From the NCBI RefSeq assembly GCF_000016665.1, contig NC_009523.1:496001-560000 (forward strand): a stretch of DNA of 64,000 nucleotides. The letters are read 5' to 3'. Position numbers and translations under genes: made by a program. Below are positions 56,658 to 64,000 of this stretch, in pieces. The notes beneath the pieces were generated by a model. It made no database searches and had not been told where the DNA came from. It saw only the letters and a list, made by a program, of their open reading frames with translations. Source of the DNA: Roseiflexus sp. RS-1. GTDB lineage: Bacteria; Chloroflexota; Chloroflexia; Chloroflexales; Roseiflexaceae. The stretch's first letter is position 1. Each line of letters starts with the position of its first letter.

Positions 56658-56810
56658 CAAGCAACACAGTTACTCCGCGTCTCTATGTGCATCAGACCAG
56701 CTCACGCGGAGGCAGCGCGGTTCCCGCAGGGACTGTTGGACGGGGCTGCACCCGTCGCCGGACGCGGGCGCCTTGTGCGACACGGCAGACCCGGACGATG
56801 GTCAATGTAT

Positions 56811-57060
56811 CTGAGAACTGCTATAATCCGCCAAAGCCCGCGCAGGCGGGCTTTGCATTCCATAGCCGAGGGCTTCAGCCCCACGGCAAGGGCGCATACC
56901 GGATGTATTGCTCAATCTCCATCAGCCCGACGGCTCATTCGGCAGAGCGGATTCAATGCTCAATCTCCATCAGCCCCACGCCAGGCGCCCCTATCGGCTA
57001 TCAGCTATCGAGTATCGAGTATCGGCTATCGCCTATCGCCTATCGCCTATCGGCTATTCA
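56811..57060 (-). repeat. Inverted copy of the 40-kb repeat cluster
   Basis: In inverted order and orientation relative to 40.06-40.58 kb: a 68-bp-unit fragment (GCCCGCGCAGGCGGGC), two 48-bp-unit copies (CTCAATCTCCATCAGCCC), and heptamers TATCGGC/TATCGAG/TATCGCC (about nine units at 56998-57060). TGAGAACTGCTATA at 56811-56824 is the reverse complement of a word at 55436. Confidence 0.85.
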
Positions 57061-57101
57061 GAACCCCGCCGCCTGGTTGCCAGAAGGTGCGCTATCTGCA
57101 C

Positions 57102-57107
57102 TATAAT
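57102..57107 (+). promoter_or_regulatory. -10 box upstream of the biotin carboxylase gene
   Basis: TATAAT at 57102-57107 with TTGCCA at 57077-57082 (19-bp spacing). A ~105-nt leader precedes the GTG start. Confidence 0.45.
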
Positions 57108-57220
57108 GGCATCTCACAGAGAACGTCCTGCGCAGTGATTGATCGAACCAGACACCATCGGAGGGCGCGCGGGACACTCTCCGTCATCCGCTCACGCATG
57201 AGAGAAGTCGAACAAAAGCC

Positions 57221-59200
57221 GTGTTTGCCAAACTTCTGATAGCCAACCGCGGCGAGATCGCCGTTCGGATCATTCATGCCTGTCACGCGATGGGTATTGC
57301 CGCCGTTGTCGTATACAGCGAGGCGGATCGTCGGGCGTTGCACGTGCGCATGGCGGACGAGGCGCTGCCGATTGGTCCCGCGCCTGCGCCGGAGAGTTAT
57401 CTGCGCATCGAGGCGATCATCGAGGCAGCGTTGCGCGCCGGTGCGCAGGCGATCCATCCCGGCTACGGCTTCCTCTCTGAACGCGCTGCTTTTTCGCGCG
57501 CCTGCCGCGATGCCGGTCTGGCGTTCGTCGGTCCTCCGCCGGAAGCGATCGAGGCGCTGGGTGATAAAATCGCCGCGCGCCGCCTGGCGCTCGCTACCGG
57601 CGTCCCGGTGGCGCCCGGCTACCACGGCGCCGATCAGAGTGACGAGACGCTGCTGCGCGAGGCGACGCGGATCGGTTATCCGTTGCTGATCAAAGCCAGC
57701 GCGGGTGGCGGTGGACGCGGCATGCGGATCGTCACGAACGCCGATGAACTGATGCCGGCGCTGGAGAGCGCCCGCCGCGAGGCGCGCGCCGCGTTCGGCG
57801 ATGATACGGTCTTCCTGGAAAAGCTGATTGCCCGTCCGCGCCATATCGAGGTCCAGTTCCTGGCGGACGCCTATGGCAACGCCGTGCATCTGTTCGAGCG
57901 CGAGTGCTCGATCCAGCGTCGCTACCAGAAGATTGTCGAAGAATCGCCCTCCCCCGCGCTGACTCCCAAACAGCGCGAGATGATCGGCGAAGCGGCAGTG
58001 CGCCTCGCGCGCGCCGCCGGTTACGTGAATGCCGGTACTGCGGAGTTCCTGTACGACGAAACTGACGGCAGTTTTGCATTCCTTGAAGTCAACGCGCGCT
58101 TACAGGTCGAACATCCGGTCACCGAGGCAGTGACCGGCGTCGATCTGGTGCAGTTGCAGATCGCTATCGCCGGCGGCGCGCGCCTTCCCTTCCGCCAGGA
58201 AGATGTGCAGCAGCGCGGGCATGCCATCGAGGTGCGCCTCTGCGCCGAAGACCCGGTGACCTTCCTGCCAGCCGGTGGACGGCTCACGCGCTTCGATCTG
58301 CCGGACGATATTCGTTGTGATAGCGGCTTTGAAACCGGTGACGAGGTAACGCTGTACTACGACTCGCTGCTGGCGAAACTGATCGTTCATGCCGATGATC
58401 GCTCCGTCGCAATTGCGAAGTTGCGCACCGCCCTCGATGCCTGCACCGTCGAAGGCGTGACGACCAACCTGCCGTTGTTGCGCGCTATCGCTGCACATCC
58501 GGCATTCGCCGCTGGCGAAACGACCACCGATTTTCTGACGACCCATCAGGTAGCGGCGCGTCTCCCTGCGCCTGCGCCTCTGCCGGACGAGGTGGTGCTG
58601 GCGGCGGCAATCGCCGATGTTCTCGCGCTGCCGTTCGGAAGAGCCGCTGCGCGCGATCCGTGGTCTGCGCTGGGACCGTGGCGCCTGCTGCGTGCCGATA
58701 TGCCGCTCCGCTACCGTGACGGGGAACGCGAGCGTTGTGTGCGCGTCACCGAATGCGCCAGCGAGTGGCGCGTTGAGATCGATGGAACGACCTGCACCGT
58801 CGGGGTGCTGGCAACGCACCCCGATCACCTGATCGTGCGCACGACGGACGGACGCATCGAGCGGTTTGGCATAGCGCGCGACGGCGCCGGGTTGCGCGTC
58901 GAATGGCAGGGGAAGCGTTTTTATCTCTCTCACGCAACGCTCGATGTTGAACATCTTGGGGTGCGCGGGCATAGTCACAGCCGCGCCGGATTGGAAGCGC
59001 CGATGCCAGGCACGATTGTGCGCATTCTGGTGAACGAAGGGGATCGCGTGGCGGCGCACCAACCGCTGGTGGTGCTGGAGGCGATGAAAATGGAACATAT
59101 CGTCGCCGCCCCTCACGACGGCATCATCCTGCGTCTGCCCTACGCTGTCGGTGCGCTGGTCGCCAAAGGCGCAACGCTGGTCGAAATGGAAGAAGGGTGA
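57221..59200 (+). CDS. Biotin carboxylase-BCCP fusion (acyl-CoA carboxylase alpha chain)
   Basis: A 659-residue biotin-dependent carboxylase alpha chain. Residues 1-450 hold the BC domain (KLLIANRGEIAVRIIHACHA, ASAGGGGRGMR ATP loop, ERECSIQRRYQKIVEESPSP, NARLQVEHPVTE). A ~130-residue middle part follows, then a C-terminal biotinyl domain with the EAMKMEH biotin lysine. The BC active-site strand reads EVNARLQVEH where most have EMNTRLQVEH; Glu, Asn and Arg are kept. GTG start. It might serve AccA/AccD in this window or a propionyl-CoA carboxylase. Confidence 0.92.
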   Translation: MFAKLLIANRGEIAVRIIHACHAMGIAAVVVYSEADRRALHVRMADEALPIGPAPAPESYLRIEAIIEAALRAGAQAIHPGYGFLSERAAFSRACRDAGLAFVGPPPEAIEALGDKIAARRLALATGVPVAPGYHGADQSDETLLREATRIGYPLLIKASAGGGGRGMRIVTNADELMPALESARREARAAFGDDTVFLEKLIARPRHIEVQFLADAYGNAVHLFERECSIQRRYQKIVEESPSPALTPKQREMIGEAAVRLARAAGYVNAGTAEFLYDETDGSFAFLEVNARLQVEHPVTEAVTGVDLVQLQIAIAGGARLPFRQEDVQQRGHAIEVRLCAEDPVTFLPAGGRLTRFDLPDDIRCDSGFETGDEVTLYYDSLLAKLIVHADDRSVAIAKLRTALDACTVEGVTTNLPLLRAIAAHPAFAAGETTTDFLTTHQVAARLPAPAPLPDEVVLAAAIADVLALPFGRAAARDPWSALGPWRLLRADMPLRYRDGERERCVRVTECASEWRVEIDGTTCTVGVLATHPDHLIVRTTDGRIERFGIARDGAGLRVEWQGKRFYLSHATLDVEHLGVRGHSHSRAGLEAPMPGTIVRILVNEGDRVAAHQPLVVLEAMKMEHIVAAPHDGIILRLPYAVGALVAKGATLVEMEEG

Positions 59201-59295
59201 TGAAGGATGAGGCGCGAGGCGACGTAGGGGCGCAGCGCGGCGGCGCCCGGATCGGCAGCAGCGGGGGTTTTGGAGATACAGAGTTACCTTGATTG

Positions 59296-60193
59296 CTAGT
59301 TCATGTTCGTACAGATGAGTGCAATGAGCGTTGCGTGCACCTTCAGTTCAAACCCGGCATTGGTACGTGCGTAAAGCCGCTCAATGCCCATCTTCTCCAG
59401 TTGACTGTTGACCGTCTCAATCGTATGACGATATGCGCGCAATTCGATGGCGTCCATAAACCAGGCGTGCGGACGCATGGTCGCCCGGCGCATCGGGACC
59501 AGGCGCACCCCCGTCTCCGCCAGGATGCTGGCCTCATCAGCGGCGCTGTTGCGGCGACCGTAAGGGCGACCGTAAGGGCGACCGTAAGGGCGACCGTAAG
59601 GGCGAATAATTATTCGCCCTTACGGTCGCTACGCCCAACCGCCGCGCCCCGGTGGGCAGGCCATACGCACCCCCCCAGTCCCCCCCGCGCGCGGGGGGGT
59701 TCGGGGGGGTCGTCAGGTCATGCACCCCTGCGGGCAGCATCTGAACGCGCACGGGCACGCCATCCGGGCGGCAGACCAGATGCACACGCCATCCAACGAA
59801 CGTCTCCCGTTTCGCCGCGCACTACCCGCAGAATTCGCGCCCGCGCACCTTCCGACAGCGCCGGGCGCGCACGCGACGGCAGACTGGCAGGGGGAGGCTA
59901 TCGATAATGAACCCGTCGCCCGTGGTGAACACCTCCCCCAACACGTCCGGAATCCAGGCCATCCAATCGGCGAGCTGATGCAGACGACGATTGAAGCGCG
60001 AGACGCTGATCCGCCCCGACAGAGAGCCTAACTCGCGCATCATCGGCGCCGCCCGTTCGTGATGACGGCCAAACTACGTGGCGGCGACGACCGCAATCGT
60101 CAGAATCTCGGAGTCGGGAACCTGCGCCCGCACATCACGGCGATGCCCCAGGTGGTCCATCAGCGTGTCGATCACGACAAAAGCAGGCATCAT
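59296..60193 (-). pseudogene. IS982-like transposase pseudogene
   Basis: Reading from 60193 the protein (VIDTLMDHLGHRRDVRAQV, SRFNRRLHQLADWMAWIP, DGFIIDSLPLPVC, RETFVGWRVHLVCRPDG) is interrupted by in-frame TAG at 60074-60076 and TAG at 59822-59824. Both replace residues that are Tyr in relatives (AA-Y-FGRHH; G-Y-CAAKRE). After about 59720 the gene is further disrupted by intergenic repeats and shifts frame, then resumes (LVPMRRATMRPHAWFMDAIE, RHTIETVNSQLEKMGIERLY). Confidence 0.8.
59548..59712. repeat. Palindromic and 12-bp tandem repeats inserted in the IS982-like gene
   Basis: At 59552-59607 a 12-bp unit GGCGACCGTAAG is repeated four or five times, next to a palindrome GGGCGAATAATTATTCGCCC flanked by GCGACCGTAAG and its complement. 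At 59670-59712 lies a G/C-run hairpin (CCCCCCCGCGCGCGGGGGGG). Both split the transposase reading frame. Confidence 0.85.
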
Positions 60194-60388
60194 CGGGCGA
60201 GCGACCGTCGGCTCCTCCTGGCGATGATGTTGGTTTGGCGCCCGCGATCGTGCCAGAGGTGTCGGTGGTCGTCAACTAGCAATCAAGGTAGAGTTGTGAT
60301 GCAGTCTGAGGTTTGTATCGCACATATCTTGAAGGTCACGGGGGCGCACCTGTGATGGCGACGGCAACACAGGTGCTGGTCATCGGAT

Positions 60389-61993
60389 CTACAACAACCG
60401 TTCTCCCACTGCAACTGAATCGACGCGGTAGTGGCACCCGCGGCTCTGGCGGTTATGCCGCGCCGCCTGGGCGATGATCAGCGCCGCTTCGACGGCGTTG
60501 CGCAGCCCGATCAGTCCATCGCTCAACTTCGTGGCGCGGTAGAAGGTCTCGATCTCGTTTTGCAGGTGGCGCAGTTCACGGATAGCGCGCGAGAGCCGGT
60601 CGCCGGAGCGGATCAGCCCGACATAGTGCCACATGATGTTCTGAATGGTCTGCATATCACCCTGGATGAGCGCCGGGTCGGAGTCCTCGGTCAATCCCGA
60701 CTCGTCCCACGGCGGGATGTCGCGAGCCGGTGGACGGATGATCGCCGGGTCGTTGTTCAGACGCGCCTCGATGTCGCGCGCGGCGCGCACGCCCCACACC
60801 AGACCTTCGAGCAACGAGGTCGATGCCAGGCGGTTGGCGCCGTGCAGTCCGGTGCAGGCGACTTCGCCGACCGCGTACAGGTTGGCGATGCTCGCCCGCC
60901 CCCATTCATCGGTCAGCACCCCGCCGCAGGAGTAGTGCGCCGCCGGAACGACCGGTATCGGCTCACGGGTGATGTCCACGCCGACCCGCAGGCACTCAGC
61001 GTAGATGTTAGGGAAACGGGAACGGATGACGTCCGGTTTCAGCCGCGAGGCGATGTCCAGCAGAACGTGGGAGTAGCCGTGTTCTTCCATTTCGGCGTGG
61101 ATGGCGCGCGCAACAACGTCACGCGGCGCCAGGTCTTTCCATTCCGGCGCGTATTTGTGCATAAAAGGACGACCTTCGGGGGTGAGCAGAATGCCCCCTT
61201 CGCCGCGCACCGCTTCGCTGATCAGGAACCCTTCGGCGCCGGGCACGGCGAGCGCAGTGGGATGGAACTGAATATACTCGGCGTTGACGATGCGCGCACC
61301 GGCGCGATGCGCCATTGCCAGCCCGTCGCCGCGCGCGCCGGGCGGATTGGTGGTGTTGCGGTAGAGGCGCCCCAGCCCGCCGGTCGCCAGGATGGTGAAG
61401 GTGGCGAGGGTACGGTGGACGGTGCGGCGTTTCCGTTCAAACACATATGCGCCATGGCAGACGACAGGTTCATACGCTGCGAGCGGGTTGTGCGAATGGT
61501 GCGGCGAGGTGATCAGATCGACGGCGGTGAGACCGGTCATAACTTCGATGTTGGGGCGCTGACGAATGGCTTCCATCATGGCGCTGATGATTGCCCTGCC
61601 GGTTCCATCGCCAACGTGAAGAATGCGGCGGCGCGAATGCGCCGCTTCTTTGCCATACGCCAGATCGCCGTCCGGTGTGCGGTCGAACTCGACCCGCGCC
61701 GTGCGGATCAGCACCTCTTCGAGCAGGCGCGGTCCCTCTTCGGCGAGGATCTGCGCGGCGCGGGACGATGAAGCACCGGCGCCAGCTGCCAGAATGTCGC
61801 GCACCAGCAGATCGGCGGAGTCGTCCGGTCCACGCGCAATAATGCCACCCTGCGCATAGCGGGTGTTCGATTCGCACGGATCAATTTCGCGCGTCAGCAG
61901 CGTAATATGGCGACGCGGATTGCGCGCCAGTTCGAGCGCCGCAGCCGCGCCAGCGATACCGGCGCCGATGATCAAAACATCGGTGGTTTTCAT
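60389..61993 (-). CDS. nadB: L-aspartate oxidase
   Basis: A 534-residue FAD enzyme, first step of NAD synthesis (aspartate to iminoaspartate). Opening FAD site [93 protein letters not shown] and [10 protein letters not shown], all as in NadB. [26 protein letters not shown]-type text is near residue 375. Followed by nadA on the same strand, 106 bp between them. Confidence 0.95.
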   Translation of the reverse strand: [534 protein letters not shown]

Positions 61994-62099
61994 CGGTTTT
62001 CTCTCGTTCCAGTCGCCCGTCGGGCGAAACCACAGTCCGGCGGCTCGATGCGCCGGCTGCCAGAAGGATCGTCACAAAAGATCAGGCTACGTCCAGGTC

Positions 62100-63131
62100 T
62101 CACCCGATCTGGATCATCCGTTCCACTGCGCGATACGCGCGCTGGCGGATGTCTTCCGGGATCTCGATGACATACCGGTTGAACAACAAGGCGTCACGGG
62201 TATCTTCCAGAGTGATCATATTCATATGCGGGCAACGCACCATGCAGAGACGCAGCATATCCTTCTCCGGGTTGGCAGCGGCGATATTGTCGCCCATTGC
62301 GCACTCGGTGAGCAACAGATAGTGCGGCGCGCGGGTCTGTTGCACATAGCGGATCATGGCATTGGTGCTGCCGGCGAAATCCGCTGCCGCCACCACTTCT
62401 GGACTGCACTCCGGATGCGCCAGGATGACCACATCGGGGAACTGCGCGCGCACGCGCCGGATGTCATCGACGGTGAACTTTTCGTGCACCTCGCAGCGTC
62501 CGTGCCAGCCGACCAGTTGATAATCGAGCAGCGTGTCGCCATTCACCGGGTGCAGCGTCGGGAAGATGATATGTTTGCCGGTCTCGCGGGCGACATTGCG
62601 CGCCAGGTATTCGTCGGGCACAAAGATCACCGTGTCCGCCTTGAGCGATTCGACCACGGCGACCGCGTTGGACGATGTGCAGCAGATGTCGCTTTCGGCT
62701 TTGACATCGGCATAGGTGTTGACGTAAGACACGACCGGCGCACCGGGGAAGCGCGCTTTCAAGGCGCGAACGTCTTCAGCCGTGATGCTTGCCGCGAGCG
62801 AGCATCCCGCCTTTTCCGACGGCAGCAGCACCGTTTTTGTCGGGTTGAGAATTTTGGCGGTTTCCGCCATAAAGCGCACACCGCAAAACACAATCACATC
62901 TTTGTCGGTCGTGGCGGCTTTGCGGCTCAGGTCGAGCGAGTCGCCGGTAAAGTCGGGAATGGAATGGAACAGCGCCGGCTCCATGTAGTTGTGCCCCAGA
63001 ATGACGGCGTTGCGCTGCCGTTTGAGTTCCAGAATTTCGACTGCCAGTTCCGCCTTGTAGTGCAACTCGAACTCCGGCGCCAGATTGCCGAGTTTCACCT
63101 GCAACCGCGTAAACATCTCCTGCGCGTTCAT
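62100..63131 (-). CDS. nadA: Quinolinate synthase A
   Basis: A 343-residue 4Fe-4S enzyme that condenses iminoaspartate with DHAP to quinolinate. Likely cluster ligands are Cys110 (SEKAGCSLAAS), Cys212 (WHGRCEVHEKF) and Cys300 (MVRCPHMN). Other motifs: VILGHNYMEPALFHS, FTGDSLDLSRKA, SYVNTYADVKAESDICCTSSN, HPECSPEVV. ATG at 63131 overlaps the nadC stop (ATGA), so the two are translated together. Confidence 0.96.
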   Translation of the reverse strand: MNAQEMFTRLQVKLGNLAPEFELHYKAELAVEILELKRQRNAVILGHNYMEPALFHSIPDFTGDSLDLSRKAATTDKDVIVFCGVRFMAETAKILNPTKTVLLPSEKAGCSLAASITAEDVRALKARFPGAPVVSYVNTYADVKAESDICCTSSNAVAVVESLKADTVIFVPDEYLARNVARETGKHIIFPTLHPVNGDTLLDYQLVGWHGRCEVHEKFTVDDIRRVRAQFPDVVILAHPECSPEVVAAADFAGSTNAMIRYVQQTRAPHYLLLTECAMGDNIAAANPEKDMLRLCMVRCPHMNMITLEDTRDALLFNRYVIEIPEDIRQRAYRAVERMIQIG

Positions 63132-64000
63132 TGTGGTCTCCCTGTAGTTTCCGGCGCTTCATCAGAAGCGTCGGATGCGAGATATTCAAAACTGACATCA
63201 AAAACCGGCGCCGAGTGGGTCAACGCACCGATGGAAATATCGTCCACGCCGGTTTCGGCGATCCGCCGGACGGTTTCGAGCGAAACGTTGCCCGACGCCT
63301 CGAGGCGCGCACGACCGGCGACCAGGCGCACCGCCTCCGCCATCGCGTCGAGCGACATGTTATCGAGCATGATGCGTTGCACCCCCAGGTCGAGCGCTTC
63401 GCGCACATCGGCGAGGGAGCGCGCCTCGACTTCGATCCCCAGGTGCGGCGCGTGCGCCCTGGCGCGTTCCACGGCAGCGCGCAGCGAACCGGCGAAGTCG
63501 ATATGGTTATCCTTGATCAGCACCATGTCGTACAACCCGATGCGATGGTTGCGCCCGCCGCCGCGCCGGACCGCGAGTTTGTCCACCATGCGCAGTCCGG
63601 GGGCGGTTTTGCGCGTATCGAGAATGACGGCGCGCGTTCCGGCAACCGCATCGACAAAGCGACGGGTCAATGTCGCAATGCCCGACATCCGCCCCAGAAA
63701 GTTGAGCGCCACCCGCTCGGCGGTCAGCAACGCACGCGCCGGACCGCTGACAAGCGCCAGGGTCTGCCCCCTGGCAACCCGCGCGCCTTCAGCAACGTCG
63801 GTCGTGAAGACGACCCGTTCATCGACCATGCGGTACACCGCGTGCGCCACGTCCAGCCCGGCAACAATGCCCTCCTGCTTCGCAACAATCCGCCCGCGCA
63901 TTGTCGCATCGGGCGGCACAATGCTGTTGGTGGTGACATCGCCGGTTCCCACGTCCTCGGCGAGCGCGCGGCGAATGGCGTCGAGGATGTCGGGGTGGAG
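63128..64000 (-). CDS. nadC: Nicotinate-nucleotide pyrophosphorylase (quinolinate phosphoribosyltransferase), 5' truncated by window
   Basis: Third enzyme of NAD synthesis. 290 residues are visible and the start lies outside the window. Text: LHPDILDAIRRALAEDVGTG, GIVAGLDVAHAVYRM, ERVALNFLGRMSGIATLTR, DTRKTAPGLRMVDKLAVRRGG, HRIGLYDMVLIKDNHIDFAG, VEVEARSLADV, IMLDNMS, ASGNVSLETVRRIAETGVD. The Arg/Lys/Asp active-site residues are all there. First gene of the nadC-nadA-nadB run in transcription order. Confidence 0.95.
   Translation of the reverse strand, partial: LHPDILDAIRRALAEDVGTGDVTTNSIVPPDATMRGRIVAKQEGIVAGLDVAHAVYRMVDERVVFTTDVAEGARVARGQTLALVSGPARALLTAERVALNFLGRMSGIATLTRRFVDAVAGTRAVILDTRKTAPGLRMVDKLAVRRGGGRNHRIGLYDMVLIKDNHIDFAGSLRAAVERARAHAPHLGIEVEARSLADVREALDLGVQRIMLDNMSLDAMAEAVRLVAGRARLEASGNVSLETVRRIAETGVDDISIGALTHSAPVFDVSFEYLASDASDEAPETTGRPQ

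Larger units (their letters stand above)
55515..56680 (+). mobile_element. IS110-family insertion sequence
   Basis: The element carries one transposase gene and a ~170-nt non-coding left end. The octamer CTCCGCGT occurs at both edges (55515-55522 and 56673-56680), which is a likely core or shared target. IS110 elements lack long terminal inverted repeats, and none are seen. Outside, similar text (GGGCTGCACCCG..., GCGCCTTGTGCG) is found on both sides, i.e. it landed in repeated intergenic DNA. Confidence 0.75.
59286..60289 (-). mobile_element. Decayed IS982-like element with intact ends
   Basis: Perfect 16-bp terminal inverted repeats: ACCTTGATTGCTAGTT at 59286-59301 and its complement at 60274-60289. 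Both sides carry AGAGTT (59280-59285 and 60290-60295), a 6-bp target-site duplication. Length 1004 bp suits IS982. The transposase inside is broken (see next). Confidence 0.85.

Noticed and set aside
55515-56680. Junction promoter formed by TTGACA at 56654 and TATAAT at 55528 in the circular IS110 form
   Set aside because: Using CTCCGCGT as the shared core the spacing would be about 26 bp, too long for a normal promoter. Other core choices might change this.

Overview
The window is GC-rich, gene-dense bacterial DNA that reads as Chloroflexota, most likely a Roseiflexus-type filamentous anoxygenic phototroph. That assignment is an inference from protein style, gene set and repeat families, not from a database search. 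Supporting points are separate carboxyltransferase subunits plus a biotin carboxylase/BCCP fusion, an archaeal-type HMG-CoA synthase cluster, LexA, abundant oligopeptide ABC genes and short intergenic heptamer repeats. I recognise no tRNA, rRNA or CRISPR array. One RNase P RNA gene is present.

Layout. 0.1-4.3 kb: accD-accA, converging on a membrane glycosyltransferase. 4.4-8.0 kb: a transposase-derived gene with a worn catalytic site, an M16 protease and rnpB. 8.2-17.4 kb: an MFS transporter, a frameshifted glycoside hydrolase, then a polysaccharide block (methyltransferase, GT4, polyprenyl-phosphate sugar transferase, DUF2142 membrane protein). 17.5-31.1 kb: class III aminotransferase, lysA, NhaP-type antiporter, tpx, a 7TM-PAS-STAS sensor, a YigZ relic, a second GT39-like enzyme carrying an in-frame heptanucleotide repeat, an Mrr-like nuclease and a hybrid GAF/PAS histidine kinase. 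31.2-40.0 kb: an oligopeptide ABC operon whose binding protein appears circularly permuted, followed by two permeases and two OppD/OppF pairs.

40.0-47.6 kb: a dense intergenic repeat cluster, a 48-residue membrane protein, a Uma2 protein, an RCC1-repeat surface protein, YdjC deacetylase, pdxH and a GT4. 47.8-50.1 kb: a LysM lipoprotein, a free-standing small transcript coding for 14 residues behind a near-perfect Shine-Dalgarno sequence, rplY and lexA. 50.1-54.3 kb: a mevalonate block (DUF35, thiolase-like protein, HMG-CoA synthase, HMG-CoA reductase). 54.5-60.3 kb: a lipoprotein, an IS110 element, the biotin carboxylase/BCCP fusion and a decayed IS982-like element with intact ends. 60.4-64.0 kb: nadB-nadA-nadC, with nadC running off the window.

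Themes. AccA, AccD and the biotin carboxylase/BCCP protein could together supply malonyl-CoA (or propionyl-CoA carboxylation). The mevalonate cluster would feed isoprenoid synthesis, but its thiolase-like subunit lacks the nucleophilic cysteine. The strongest candidates for something undescribed are the permuted peptide-binding protein with its duplicated ATPase pairs, the small SD-peptide transcript at 48.23-48.41 kb, the structured RNA upstream of HMG-CoA synthase, and the frame-shifting heptamer tract inside a glycosyltransferase gene.
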